From positions 62,001-126,000 of the forward strand of contig NZ_JAOPFU010000001.1 in the NCBI RefSeq assembly GCF_025515275.1: a stretch of 64,000 nt of DNA, written 5' to 3'. The stretch is from Catenovulum sp. 2E275 (lineage in GTDB: Bacteria; Pseudomonadota; Gammaproteobacteria; Enterobacterales; Alteromonadaceae). The position numbers and the translations under genes are program-made. This document shows, piece after piece, positions 1-8,355 of this stretch. The notes under the pieces are model-generated. The model had not been told where the DNA came from. It saw nothing but the letters and a program-made list of their open reading frames with translations, and did not search any database. Numbering within the stretch: the first letter of the stretch is position 1; each line of letters begins with the position of its first letter.

Positions 1-1
1 A

Positions 2-256
2 AGTCTCATTCAGTTGGAATATCAGTATATGTCTAAGTATTTTTTAAATCCTGAGAATACAGCTGAATACTCAGGACACCAATTAGTCAATATGAGATGG
101 CAACAACAGCTCAGCCAAAATGTAGACTTAAATATACAATGGTTAAATATATTTAATACACAATACGCAGAACGTGCAGACTTTGCTTTTGAACAATATA
201 GATATTTTGTGGGCTATCCTAGTAGAGTGTATATACAGCTCTCTTACACTTTATAA
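2..256 (+). CDS. TonB-dependent receptor, C-terminal fragment (cut by window edge)
   Basis: The reading frame is open from the first bases of the window, so the gene starts upstream and only about 84 C-terminal residues are visible. They alternate polar and aromatic residues (NIQWLNIFNTQYAER, then VYIQLSYTL at the end), the pattern of the last beta-strands of an outer-membrane TonB-dependent barrel. An internal TTG at 14 could be mistaken for a start, but the frame continues upstream through S-L-I-Q. The gene is followed at once by a strong hairpin terminator. The substrate cannot be told from this fragment. The receptor call is inferred from strand pattern only. Confidence 0.6.
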   Translation, partial: SLIQLEYQYMSKYFLNPENTAEYSGHQLVNMRWQQQLSQNVDLNIQWLNIFNTQYAERADFAFEQYRYFVGYPSRVYIQLSYTL

Positions 257-275
257 AGATAGGTACAATAAATTA

Positions 276-1874
276 TTAAATATTAGAGCTATTTAGCTCT
301 AATATTTTTTCTTCGACCTCTTCTAAACTTAACCCTTTGGTTTCAATACCATTTTTAACCAAGAGAAAAAATGAAAATAAAAGAGGTAACACAATTAAAA
401 AAGCTGAAAAAGCTAAATAGTCTAACAACCCAATAACCCCCAAAGCAGATCCTACAATACCGCCAATTTTAGAGCTCGCCGCTACAACTCCGGCTCCAGT
501 GCCACGTAAATGTACCGGATATATTTCAGCAGCATAAGGGATCAACATTGCAATCACCCCGCTTGAGCAAATTAATAAAGTCGCGGTTATAAAAATCACC
601 ATACTGGCAGATAAAAGCGATAGCCAAGCTAAAACACCAAAGCCAAATAAAGATAAAGCAGTTAAACCAATAAATAAGGTTAATGCTTTAATGCTACTCC
701 AGCTATGATACAGCCAAGTAACAATAAGCACGCCCGGCACAGCTAAAAATGCGGACTGGGTAAGCAAAGAGTTAGCCTGCGTCGCTAAACCTAAAATATG
801 TAAATTAGTTGGCAGCCATAATAGAAAGCCAAAATTAACCAATCCCCAAGCAATACCTGCCATCATTAAACCGATCGAGATTTGTTTATATGGTCCGCTT
901 AATAATTGTCTAAAACTGGCATTTTGAACGGGTTCTTTTTCAACCACCACATTATCAGATACTTGCTCTCTACCCTGACAAAATAATCTAATGGTTTGTT
1001 TTGCTTGAGTGATTAGCCCTTTATTGGCCAAAAATCTGGGTGATTCAGGAATATAACGATTTAAAAAAATCACCAATAAACCAGTTGGTAGACCCAACAG
1101 CCACAAAATGCGCCAGCTAAATAAAGGCTCAAGCCATGCGGCACTACCGGCAGCCATTAAATATCCAGCGGCTGTCCCCAATCCACCTAAAGCGACTAAT
1201 AGCCATCCTCTGTGTTTAGATGGAACACACTCGGCCATTAAAGCAAAAGTAATAGGTAATAAGCCACCGGCTGACATGCCCATTAAAAAACACATCGCCA
1301 AATTCCATTCAAACGATGGCATAGCGCCACAAATTGCAGTGCCAATAAACATAAGTGCAGATAATAAAATGGCGGCTCGTCGGCCAAAAATATCCGATAA
1401 CATGCCCCAAAATACAGAGCCAATTGCTGTACCGGTTAACGCCACTAAAGCTAATATGCCGACAGTTTGCGAATTAATTTGGTACTCGTCCATCATTCCC
1501 GGCATCACAAACCCTAATGTGGCGGGTTTCATTACATCTACTGCAACGGCAACAAATAAAGCCAGCACTAAAGTCCAATGCTGTTTATTAAGCGACACAT
1601 TATCAGCAATATGAAAATACAAATGACTATCGTCACTGGCTTTTAATTGACTGAGCCTAGGCATTAAACCATAAGCAGATAATAATAAACCGACAGGAAT
1701 CACAAACATGCCAACCAACATAGCGGTATCCATTGGCATACCAACCATTTTGTATCCCATGTGCGAAGCATGAATAAACATAGGGATATGCGACAGCACA
1801 CCAAAACTAATTGCCAGACAACCCAACCAAAATGCAAGCGGATGATGAAACGAAAGCGACTTAACGGACGACAT
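276..1874 (-). CDS. MFS transporter, sugar/organic-acid type
   Basis: This is a 532-residue polytopic membrane protein. The MFS motif A is seen as GMLSDIFGRR (residues about 157-166), and a PESPRF motif (about 276-281) is typical of the sugar-porter and aromatic-acid/SV2-like families. A membrane Asp lies in AVAVDVMKP. About 100 residues before the core carry two extra hydrophobic segments (about 12-30 and 51-70), more than a standard 12-helix MFS. I chose the ATG at 1874 over an upstream in-frame start because AGG lies about 8 bases before it and the upstream extension is not conserved-looking. It is transcribed alone, towards a TBDR gene. The substrate is unknown; a monosaccharide or acid imported by proton symport is the likeliest role. 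Confidence 0.85.
   Translation of the reverse strand: MSSVKSLSFHHPLAFWLGCLAISFGVLSHIPMFIHASHMGYKMVGMPMDTAMLVGMFVIPVGLLLSAYGLMPRLSQLKASDDSHLYFHIADNVSLNKQHWTLVLALFVAVAVDVMKPATLGFVMPGMMDEYQINSQTVGILALVALTGTAIGSVFWGMLSDIFGRRAAILLSALMFIGTAICGAMPSFEWNLAMCFLMGMSAGGLLPITFALMAECVPSKHRGWLLVALGGLGTAAGYLMAAGSAAWLEPLFSWRILWLLGLPTGLLVIFLNRYIPESPRFLANKGLITQAKQTIRLFCQGREQVSDNVVVEKEPVQNASFRQLLSGPYKQISIGLMMAGIAWGLVNFGFLLWLPTNLHILGLATQANSLLTQSAFLAVPGVLIVTWLYHSWSSIKALTLFIGLTALSLFGFGVLAWLSLLSASMVIFITATLLICSSGVIAMLIPYAAEIYPVHLRGTGAGVVAASSKIGGIVGSALGVIGLLDYLAFSAFLIVLPLLFSFFLLVKNGIETKGLSLEEVEEKILELNSSNI
278..310 (+). terminator. Rho-independent terminator after the TBDR fragment
   Basis: A 13-bp perfect stem (AAATATTAGAGCT at 278-290 with AGCTCTAATATTT at 295-307) has a 4-base loop and a following T-run. 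It overlaps the last codons of the convergent MFS gene. It could also slow minus-strand transcription. Confidence 0.8.
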
Positions 1875-1999
1875 AATGAGCCTAATTTGTAGAATATGCT
1901 GAACATAACAAAAGCAGTCTAGCAAGCTGCCAATTTAAGTCAATCACCAGCTTAATAACAAACAGATAATAAAAAAACTTATTGCGTTACAGCAAGTTA

Positions 2000-2863
2000 T
2001 TAATATTCTTCATTCACAGGATCAAACCAGAAAACTTGACGGTTTACCGGAGTTTGTGCCGTTAAATTAGGGTTTTGTAAATCAATCACCACTCTATTTT
2101 TTACATTAGCTTGGCTCAGCGCTTGTTTAACCTGAGGATCATTAAAAAACATCGCCTCATAAGTTCCGTCTGCGATCATTTTTTCAAGACCAGCTTCTAT
2201 ATATTGCCTTAACTGCTCATTGCCTTTACGCACAAAAAAATAAAATGGCGCTTTGTAACGAATCAAAATATTAGGCTCCACAGCCAAGTTATATTTGGAC
2301 TCACGTTCTATTTCGCTCCAAGGCTCAGGCAAACCGCGAGGAAAATAATCAAATCTTTCACCTTCCAACATCGGAAATAGATTCAAATACTTCAGTTCTT
2401 TAACCACGGTCAAACCATTAGCTTCAAGAATTTTAGTATCCGCCCACATTAATCCCTGCCCGGCTTTAAAGCTTGTTAAATCCTGTAACGTTTTTACCTG
2501 ATTAAATACATCAATATTTTCAGATTTAACAATCGCAATTCGCATTCCAATCAAACCACGATAGAGCGGAATATAAATCGGTTGAAACTTATCCTCATGC
2601 TGCTTACTGGTTAAAGTCCACATTAAATCTCGCTCGCCGGATAAAATTTCGGTATGCAATTTAACTTCGGATGATTCAACCCCATTGACGTCATCTGGAA
2701 AAACCAAATCGTAACCACCTTCACGCTCTATCAGAGCTTTTAATATACGGTTAGGTAACTTGGTTTCCGTTGACAGCCCTTGCACAGTTAAGGGCTGATT
2801 AGCATTTGCAAATTGTGGTATTAAAAAAATGCAAAATAGATATAAAGATCCCAGCTTTTTCAT
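2000..2863 (-). CDS. Periplasmic solute-binding-like protein (type 2 PBP fold)
   Basis: The protein has 287 residues with a clear Sec signal peptide (MKKLGSLYLFCIFLIPQFANA, cut before NQP). The mature part resembles amino-acid-type extracellular solute-binding proteins (SBP_bac_3 superfamily): a hinge-like strand RIAIVKSENIDVF, then TLQDLTSFKAGQG, and a C-terminal helix ending near EKMIADGTYEAMF, the usual 'G-x-Y/L' ending of this fold. No ABC permease or ATPase is next to it, so it may be an orphan sensor or binding protein of the kind common in Alteromonadales, not a true transporter component. The ligand is unknown. The fold call is fairly secure; the role is inference. Confidence 0.7.
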   Translation of the reverse strand: MKKLGSLYLFCIFLIPQFANANQPLTVQGLSTETKLPNRILKALIEREGGYDLVFPDDVNGVESSEVKLHTEILSGERDLMWTLTSKQHEDKFQPIYIPLYRGLIGMRIAIVKSENIDVFNQVKTLQDLTSFKAGQGLMWADTKILEANGLTVVKELKYLNLFPMLEGERFDYFPRGLPEPWSEIERESKYNLAVEPNILIRYKAPFYFFVRKGNEQLRQYIEAGLEKMIADGTYEAMFFNDPQVKQALSQANVKNRVVIDLQNPNLTAQTPVNRQVFWFDPVNEEY

Positions 2864-2994
2864 TTAATTATTTTCCTGCTGTAATAAAGCACCCTAACAA
2901 AACTGTTGTTAAGACTTAGCAACAATAGGCCATAACAATTTGTTAATTGCTTTAACTCGTAATTAAACCAATTAAGATAAGACACCACACAATA

Positions 2995-3008
2995 ATAGTC
3001 AAATTAAC
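2995..3008 (+). promoter_or_regulatory. Candidate operator, ATAGTC box copy 1
   Basis: ATAGTCAAATTAAC differs at one base from the copy at 3173-3186 and from the copy upstream of the intracellular GH43 gene (46493-46506). Confidence 0.4.
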
Positions 3009-3158
3009 CTTTACAATTAAACTAAAAGTTAATGTTTTTCATTTTTATTAAGTAAAAACAGGTTCAATTTTCAACTCATAATTTTCAACAATTAAGTTAA
3101 AAACAAATCAATTTAATAAATTTCTTTAAAAAAAAGTAAATTTTTATTTATAGTCCTG

Positions 3159-3187
3159 TTGACCAGCAACTAATAGTCAAATAAACT
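3159..3187 (+). promoter_or_regulatory. Predicted promoter of the TBDR gene at 3260
   Basis: TTGACC (3159-3164) is followed after 17 bases by TAAACT (3182-3187). The candidate operator at 3173-3186 fills the spacer and runs into the -10, a placement suited to repression. It is predicted by eye only. Confidence 0.4.
3173..3186 (+). promoter_or_regulatory. Candidate operator, ATAGTC box copy 2
   Basis: ATAGTCAAATAAAC is identical over 14 bases to the box at 46493-46506 in the control region of the GH43 xylosidase and NrtR-like regulator, 43 kb away. Confidence 0.5.
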
Positions 3188-3259
3188 ACCTTATAACAAA
3201 TAAAAAGTATTTGTTTAACTTAAAATTAAAATTTATTTTTATTGAACTACAGGTGAAAC

Positions 3260-6200
3260 ATGGCACGTAAAAAAAATAACACTTTAAGTTTTCGTAAAAG
3301 CTTAATAAGCCTTGCTGTATTGGGACTCGTTCAACCGCTTTATGCAGCAGATCAAACTCAGGAAGAAACAGAAACTATTGAAGTAAAAGGTATTCGAGGC
3401 AGCGTAATGTCAGCACAAGCAATTAAAAGAGATGCCGATACTTTTGTTGATTCGATTACCGCCACTGATATAGGCGCATTACCAGATTCAAGCGTATTGG
3501 AATCACTTGCCCGTGTACCGGGTGTATCTATTGACCAATTCGCAACCCCAAATGATCCAGATCACTTTTCTGCTCAAGGCTCCGGTGCAGTTGTCCGTGG
3601 GATGAGTCAAACCCGCAGTGAATTTAATGGCCGAGATTCATTCTCAGCAACTTCAGGACGAGGTTTAAGTTTTCAGGATGTTTCATCCACTATGATGGCA
3701 GGGGTTGATGTTTATAAAAACCAAACCGCAGATATGATTGAAGGTGGTATCGCTGGTACGATTAGTTTGCGAACCCGTAAACCATTTGACAGCCAAGGCC
3801 GACAAGTCGCTTTCACCTTAGAAGGTAATTATGGTGATATGGCTAAAGAATGGACACCTACAATTGCTGGTTTATACAGCGACCGCTGGGAAACTCAATC
3901 AGGTCACTGGGGGGTTTTAGTCAATGCATCACGTTCAGAAATTACAACCGAATCGCACGGTATTCAAACTAAACGTTACGAGTTTTATGATGCTCAGAAA
4001 CTAATCGATAATGGTTTTGTCCCTGCCGATTCTGCACTCTATACCTATGATGGTAGTTTCGCTGATATGCCTGACGGTGTTGAAGTGGGCGACAAAGGTT
4101 TCTTAATTCCTGGTGGTTCTAGCGTCACCATGAAAAACGATAACAATATCAGAACGGGTTTTGGTGCTGCTGTACAGTGGAAAAGCTTAGATGACAACAT
4201 CCAAGCAACCATGCAATTTATGCGTTCTAAAGCTGATTCTTCTTGGAAAGAAAACGCGATAAAACATGATGCAGGCTATAACGAGGGCTTTGCTGCACCT
4301 GAAGAAGGTACCCAATGGGATCTTGACGAAAACGGTATTTTCCAAAGCGGTAGCTTATCTGAAAGACGTGAAGGTTGGCGTGGTGATGGCGATCGTGTAC
4401 CAAACATTCAGGAATTTAACCGCTTTGGGTACGGTGTTTCCGCTGATGGACGTTATAATGAGTCGACCAACGTAGTAGATGATTTATCATTTAATGTCAA
4501 ATGGATGGTCAATGATAATTGGGAATTAGAAGCAGATATTCAGCACATTGAAGCGACCTCTGAAGGCTTGGATATGCAAATTATTTATCAAAGCCGAGCG
4601 ATTCAAGAATATAACCTGAATGGCCCTGATGATCATCCTGTCTTAAATATGATTAATCCATGGAGCTATCTGACTGAAGATCAAATTGCCACATTACAAG
4701 ACCAATATGGTACAGATTATACTGGTGATGATTATTTCACTCAAACCAGTTCATACGCAATGCATGCTGCAATGGACTTTTTCCAAAAGAATAGAGGCCA
4801 GTCTGATGCAGTGCGTTTAGACGCTAAATATTATATTGATGATTCCATTTTTTCATCAGTTAAATTTGGTGTACGTTACGCAAAACGAGATCAAACCATA
4901 CGCCGTACCCAATATGATTGGGGTGCTTTACAGCCTATTTGGCAAACAATTGGAGCATCTGATCCGCGTTATGCAGAGTGGAGTCAAAAAGAAAACTTTC
5001 TTGCTGGTCGAGGCTGGTTAGATGGCTATTTAGCCGAATATGCAGGACTTGCGAATGAATATCAAGTAATCGACTGGAGTGATTTTTACCGCGGAGATAC
5101 TATCTCTATTAGTAATGATAACCTGATGATCCACCCATCTGACAGTCTTTTAAAAGATATTCATAACCTTGGAGAAAGACTCGCTCCGTTAATCAGCAAC
5201 TGTACCGACTTTAGAATGGCTGATGATAGAACTGAAGAGTCTATTGAGTACGCTGAAGGTGATCCTTGCCAATACCCTAACTTAGATGGTTACTACAAAG
5301 ATAATGAAGTAAGTAAAACCTCTGAAATTAATACTGCAGCCTATGTCAGAATCGACTTTGATACCGATGTAGCTGAACACCGAGTTTCTGGTAACTTTGG
5401 TGTACGTGTTGTTGAATTAGAGAGTAAAACATCTGGCTATACAGTATTCCCAACGATGAATGCAGGCGAACCTGCTCCTGAAGGATGGGATCCATATAAC
5501 TACGATGTTAACGACTATGATTTATTCTCGGATAATGCGAAATTCTTAGGCGAAGCCTACCATTATTTACCACAAGAAATTAAAGACTTTTCTAATGGAG
5601 CTTATACTCAAAACTTTGCGAAAAATAAAACACGTAGAGTTTTACCCAGTTTTAATATGAAAGTTGAACTGACAGATGATTTATTAGCTCGTTTAGCCAT
5701 TTCAAAAGCGATTGCACTACCGGATATTGGTGATTTAAGAAACTATACCAGCTTAGGACCACTTGCGTTTTCATTGGATGCCTCATACTTAGACCCGGTC
5801 TATAGTGTTGATAATCCACACCCAGATGCACCGGAAGGCTCAGAGACCGGCTACCCGGTTGATGAAAATGGGGAAGATTTAGAACAACAACGTCGAATCG
5901 ATCCAAGTACAGTCAAGTTTCAAGGCTGGGGCGGTAGCGCAGGTAATCCTTTCTTAAAACCAATGGAATCAAACCAGCTTGATTTATCATTAGAGTGGTA
6001 CTTTTCAGATGATGGTTCTGTTGTCTCATCTTTCTTTTATAAAGATTTAAGTAACTTCTTTATTAAAGGTGCATATAATGCAGAGTTTACCAATCCTGTT
6101 AATGGTATTACTCAAACTGCGCGTATAGATGGTCCAACTAACGGTGGTGATGGGGTAATGAAAGGGGTGGAATTAAGCTATAACCAATTTTATAGTTTCT

Positions 6201-6682
6201 TACCATCGCCATTTGATGGTTTAGGGATTCAGGCGAATTACTCATATATTAAAGCAGAAGGTGTGCCTAACTCCAACCTAGATAATACCGATGTTGCTAA
6301 CACAGGTGAAGCCGGTGAAGCTATTGATATATTTAAAGGTAAGTTACCACTACGTGGTCAGTCTGAACATACTGCTAACCTAATTGGTATGTATGAAAAA
6401 AATGGCTGGACAGCTAGGGTTGCATATAAATGGCGTTCACAGTTCTTATTAACATCAAAAGATGTGATTACAACTTTGCCGATTTATAACGGGGATGAAG
6501 GACAATTAGATGCTTCTTTATTTTATCAATTAACAGATAATATCAAAGTAGGTATGCAAGCAGTTAACTTAACAGCTGAACCAACAAGAACTTATCAGCA
6601 AGTTGATAGCAATTTAAAACTAGGTCGTTCTTGGTTCACCAAAGATAGAAGATATCAATTAATTATGCGCGCAAGCTTTTAA
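3260..6682 (+). CDS. TonB-dependent receptor, glycan-locus type
   Basis: This large outer-membrane receptor has 1140 residues. The signal peptide runs to about residue 30 (VQPLYAA), followed by a TonB-box-like TIEVKG (about 39-44). The plug domain contains DIGALPDSSVLESLARVPG, an altered form of the 'DIGKFPD-x-N-x-x-E-S-L-Q-R' plug motif of the Caulobacter/Alteromonadales carbohydrate TBDR group (TIGR01782-like). The barrel ends in RASF, with the terminal Phe needed for Bam-mediated insertion. AGGTGA lies 5 bases before the ATG. It heads a plus-strand group with flavin halogenases and GH97, separated from them by a terminator. The imported oligosaccharide is unknown. The upstream operator shared with xylan genes hints at a xylan- or arabinan-derived ligand, while GH97 would suggest an alpha-linked sugar. 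Confidence 0.93.
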   Translation: MARKKNNTLSFRKSLISLAVLGLVQPLYAADQTQEETETIEVKGIRGSVMSAQAIKRDADTFVDSITATDIGALPDSSVLESLARVPGVSIDQFATPNDPDHFSAQGSGAVVRGMSQTRSEFNGRDSFSATSGRGLSFQDVSSTMMAGVDVYKNQTADMIEGGIAGTISLRTRKPFDSQGRQVAFTLEGNYGDMAKEWTPTIAGLYSDRWETQSGHWGVLVNASRSEITTESHGIQTKRYEFYDAQKLIDNGFVPADSALYTYDGSFADMPDGVEVGDKGFLIPGGSSVTMKNDNNIRTGFGAAVQWKSLDDNIQATMQFMRSKADSSWKENAIKHDAGYNEGFAAPEEGTQWDLDENGIFQSGSLSERREGWRGDGDRVPNIQEFNRFGYGVSADGRYNESTNVVDDLSFNVKWMVNDNWELEADIQHIEATSEGLDMQIIYQSRAIQEYNLNGPDDHPVLNMINPWSYLTEDQIATLQDQYGTDYTGDDYFTQTSSYAMHAAMDFFQKNRGQSDAVRLDAKYYIDDSIFSSVKFGVRYAKRDQTIRRTQYDWGALQPIWQTIGASDPRYAEWSQKENFLAGRGWLDGYLAEYAGLANEYQVIDWSDFYRGDTISISNDNLMIHPSDSLLKDIHNLGERLAPLISNCTDFRMADDRTEESIEYAEGDPCQYPNLDGYYKDNEVSKTSEINTAAYVRIDFDTDVAEHRVSGNFGVRVVELESKTSGYTVFPTMNAGEPAPEGWDPYNYDVNDYDLFSDNAKFLGEAYHYLPQEIKDFSNGAYTQNFAKNKTRRVLPSFNMKVELTDDLLARLAISKAIALPDIGDLRNYTSLGPLAFSLDASYLDPVYSVDNPHPDAPEGSETGYPVDENGEDLEQQRRIDPSTVKFQGWGGSAGNPFLKPMESNQLDLSLEWYFSDDGSVVSSFFYKDLSNFFIKGAYNAEFTNPVNGITQTARIDGPTNGGDGVMKGVELSYNQFYSFLPSPFDGLGIQANYSYIKAEGVPNSNLDNTDVANTGEAGEAIDIFKGKLPLRGQSEHTANLIGMYEKNGWTARVAYKWRSQFLLTSKDVITTLPIYNGDEGQLDASLFYQLTDNIKVGMQAVNLTAEPTRTYQQVDSNLKLGRSWFTKDRRYQLIMRASF

Positions 6683-6760
6683 TTAAAAGCCTAATTGTAA
6701 ACAGAAAAATTAACTTTTAGACTTGGTTTATTTTTCTGTAGCTATCAAAAATCATACATT

Positions 6761-6789
6761 GCAGGCTAAATTCATTTAGCCTGCTTTTT
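6761..6789 (+). terminator. Terminator after the TBDR gene
   Basis: A perfect 10-bp stem (GCAGGCTAAA with TTTAGCCTGC) has a 4-base loop TTCA and is followed by TTTTT. It sits between the TBDR and the first halogenase, so downstream genes are read by read-through or from their own promoter. Confidence 0.85.
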
Positions 6790-6834
6790 CATTGAATTTT
6801 TCATAATAATATAAACTACTTAACAGGGAGTAAT

Positions 6835-8355
6835 ATGCGAACAGTTTCACAGCCTAAACGAATAAAAAGTATTGTTATTTTAGGCGGCGGAACTGCCGGT
6901 TGGATGACAGCCGCAGCTTTATCCAGAGCATTAAAACCAGATAACATTAAAATTACTCTAATTGAATCAGACAAAATAGGCACGGTTGGGGTCGGTGAAG
7001 CTACCATTCCGCATATCCGTACCTTTAATGCGATGTTAGGAATCAATGAAGCAGAGTTTATTAAAGCAACGCAGGCAACTTATAAACTTGGTATTCAGTT
7101 TTGTGGCTGGGGTAGCGCTGACTCTGATTATTTTCATCCGTTTGCCGACTTTGGTAAATCATTTGAAAACATAGAATTTCAATCCCTTTACCAAAAAGCG
7201 CGCCAAGCTGGTTTAACCCTGCCTTTAGATGCATTTTCAACGGCGATTGCCGCCAGCAGGCAAAATAAATTTTGTCAGCCAGACACACTGCCCGTTCAGC
7301 TATTAAATAATTTCTCATATGCCTATCATTTAGATGCGACAGCCTATGCACAGTTTTTAAGACGATATGCCGAAAAATTGGGTGTTATTCGAATCGAAGG
7401 CCAGCTAGAAACTATTCAAACCCGTCTGCCAGACGGTCATATTCAAGCTTTGATTTTAGATAATCAGGCCAAGGTTGAAGGTGATTTATTTATCGACTGT
7501 TCGGGTTTTAAAGCACTGTTAATTGGGCAGCATTTAAAAGTGAACTACCAAAACTGGTCACACTGGTTAAAATGCGACAGTGCAATTGCCATGCAAAGTG
7601 AGCAACTCAGCCCACTGCCACCTTATACCCTGTCAACTGCACACGGCAGTGGTTGGTTTTGGCAAATTCCGCTGCAAAACAGAACCGGAAACGGCATAGT
7701 GTATAGCCGTGACTATTTATCAGATGACGCTGCACTAGCTAAATTAACCCATCAGCTAAATTTAACAGAGCCAAATGCAATCAATGGCCCGATTCGCTTT
7801 ACGCCCGGTATGCGCGATCAATCCTGGCAAAAAAACTGTATCGCCATTGGCTTAGCCAGCGGATTTTTAGAACCACTTGAGTCGACCAGCATTCACTTAA
7901 TTCAATTAAGTATTTTTAAATTACTGGAGCTGTTACCGGCAGATACGCAATACGAAGCCGCCCGGGATGAGTTTAACAGTCTTGTAAAAACTGAATATAT
8001 CAATGTCAGAGACTTTATCATTTTACATTATGCGCTAAATCAAAGACATGAAGATTTCTGGCAGGCGTGCCGCACTATGGCTTTGCCCTCATCACTCCAA
8101 ACAAAAATCGACTTATTTAAAACAAGTGGCTACTTGACGCAAAAACAACAAGGTTTGTTTTTTAAACCCAGTTGGCAATCTGTATTGTTTGGCCAGGGTA
8201 TAACCCCAAAAGCTCACGATCCCAAAGCAGACAAGCTCAGTAATCAACAGGCATTAGACTGGGTACAAACCTACTTGAGCAAACAGATGCAAACCGTTGA
8301 CAAGATGCCACTTCATCAGGACTGGTTAAAACAAACCGGAGTACTGAACAGATGA
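6835..8355 (+). CDS. Flavin-dependent (tryptophan) halogenase family protein
   Basis: The 506-residue protein carries every hallmark of flavin halogenases: the FAD-binding GGGTAGWMTA (residues 17-26), the catalytic-Lys position K84 in ATYKLGIQF, the W274-F-W276-Q-I-P279 signature that blocks monooxygenation, and GFLEPLEST with the candidate catalytic Glu (E346). These enzymes use FADH2, halide and oxygen to make hypohalous acid that is steered by the Lys. Family members beside TBDR genes in Alteromonadales and Caulobacterales have no known substrate, and free tryptophan is doubtful. GGGAG precedes the ATG. It overlaps the next gene by 4 bases (ATGA), so the two are translationally coupled. 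No flavin reductase gene is seen nearby. Confidence 0.9.
   Translation: MRTVSQPKRIKSIVILGGGTAGWMTAAALSRALKPDNIKITLIESDKIGTVGVGEATIPHIRTFNAMLGINEAEFIKATQATYKLGIQFCGWGSADSDYFHPFADFGKSFENIEFQSLYQKARQAGLTLPLDAFSTAIAASRQNKFCQPDTLPVQLLNNFSYAYHLDATAYAQFLRRYAEKLGVIRIEGQLETIQTRLPDGHIQALILDNQAKVEGDLFIDCSGFKALLIGQHLKVNYQNWSHWLKCDSAIAMQSEQLSPLPPYTLSTAHGSGWFWQIPLQNRTGNGIVYSRDYLSDDAALAKLTHQLNLTEPNAINGPIRFTPGMRDQSWQKNCIAIGLASGFLEPLESTSIHLIQLSIFKLLELLPADTQYEAARDEFNSLVKTEYINVRDFIILHYALNQRHEDFWQACRTMALPSSLQTKIDLFKTSGYLTQKQQGLFFKPSWQSVLFGQGITPKAHDPKADKLSNQQALDWVQTYLSKQMQTVDKMPLHQDWLKQTGVLNR

Larger units (their letters stand above)
2864..3259. promoter_or_regulatory. 396-bp AT-rich divergent control region
   Basis: There is no gene here. 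The region separates the divergent solute-binding-like gene and the TBDR at 3260. It holds two copies of a shared 14-base box (2995-3008 and 3173-3186), a third ATAGTC core at 3150-3155 and a plausible promoter at 3159-3187. The rest is AT-rich sequence without other clear features. Confidence 0.6.

Noticed and set aside
1108-1614. 168-residue open frame antisense to the MFS gene
   Set aside because: It lies wholly within the opposite strand of a clear transporter gene, has low-complexity Lys/Ala/Pro-rich composition and no recognisable motif.
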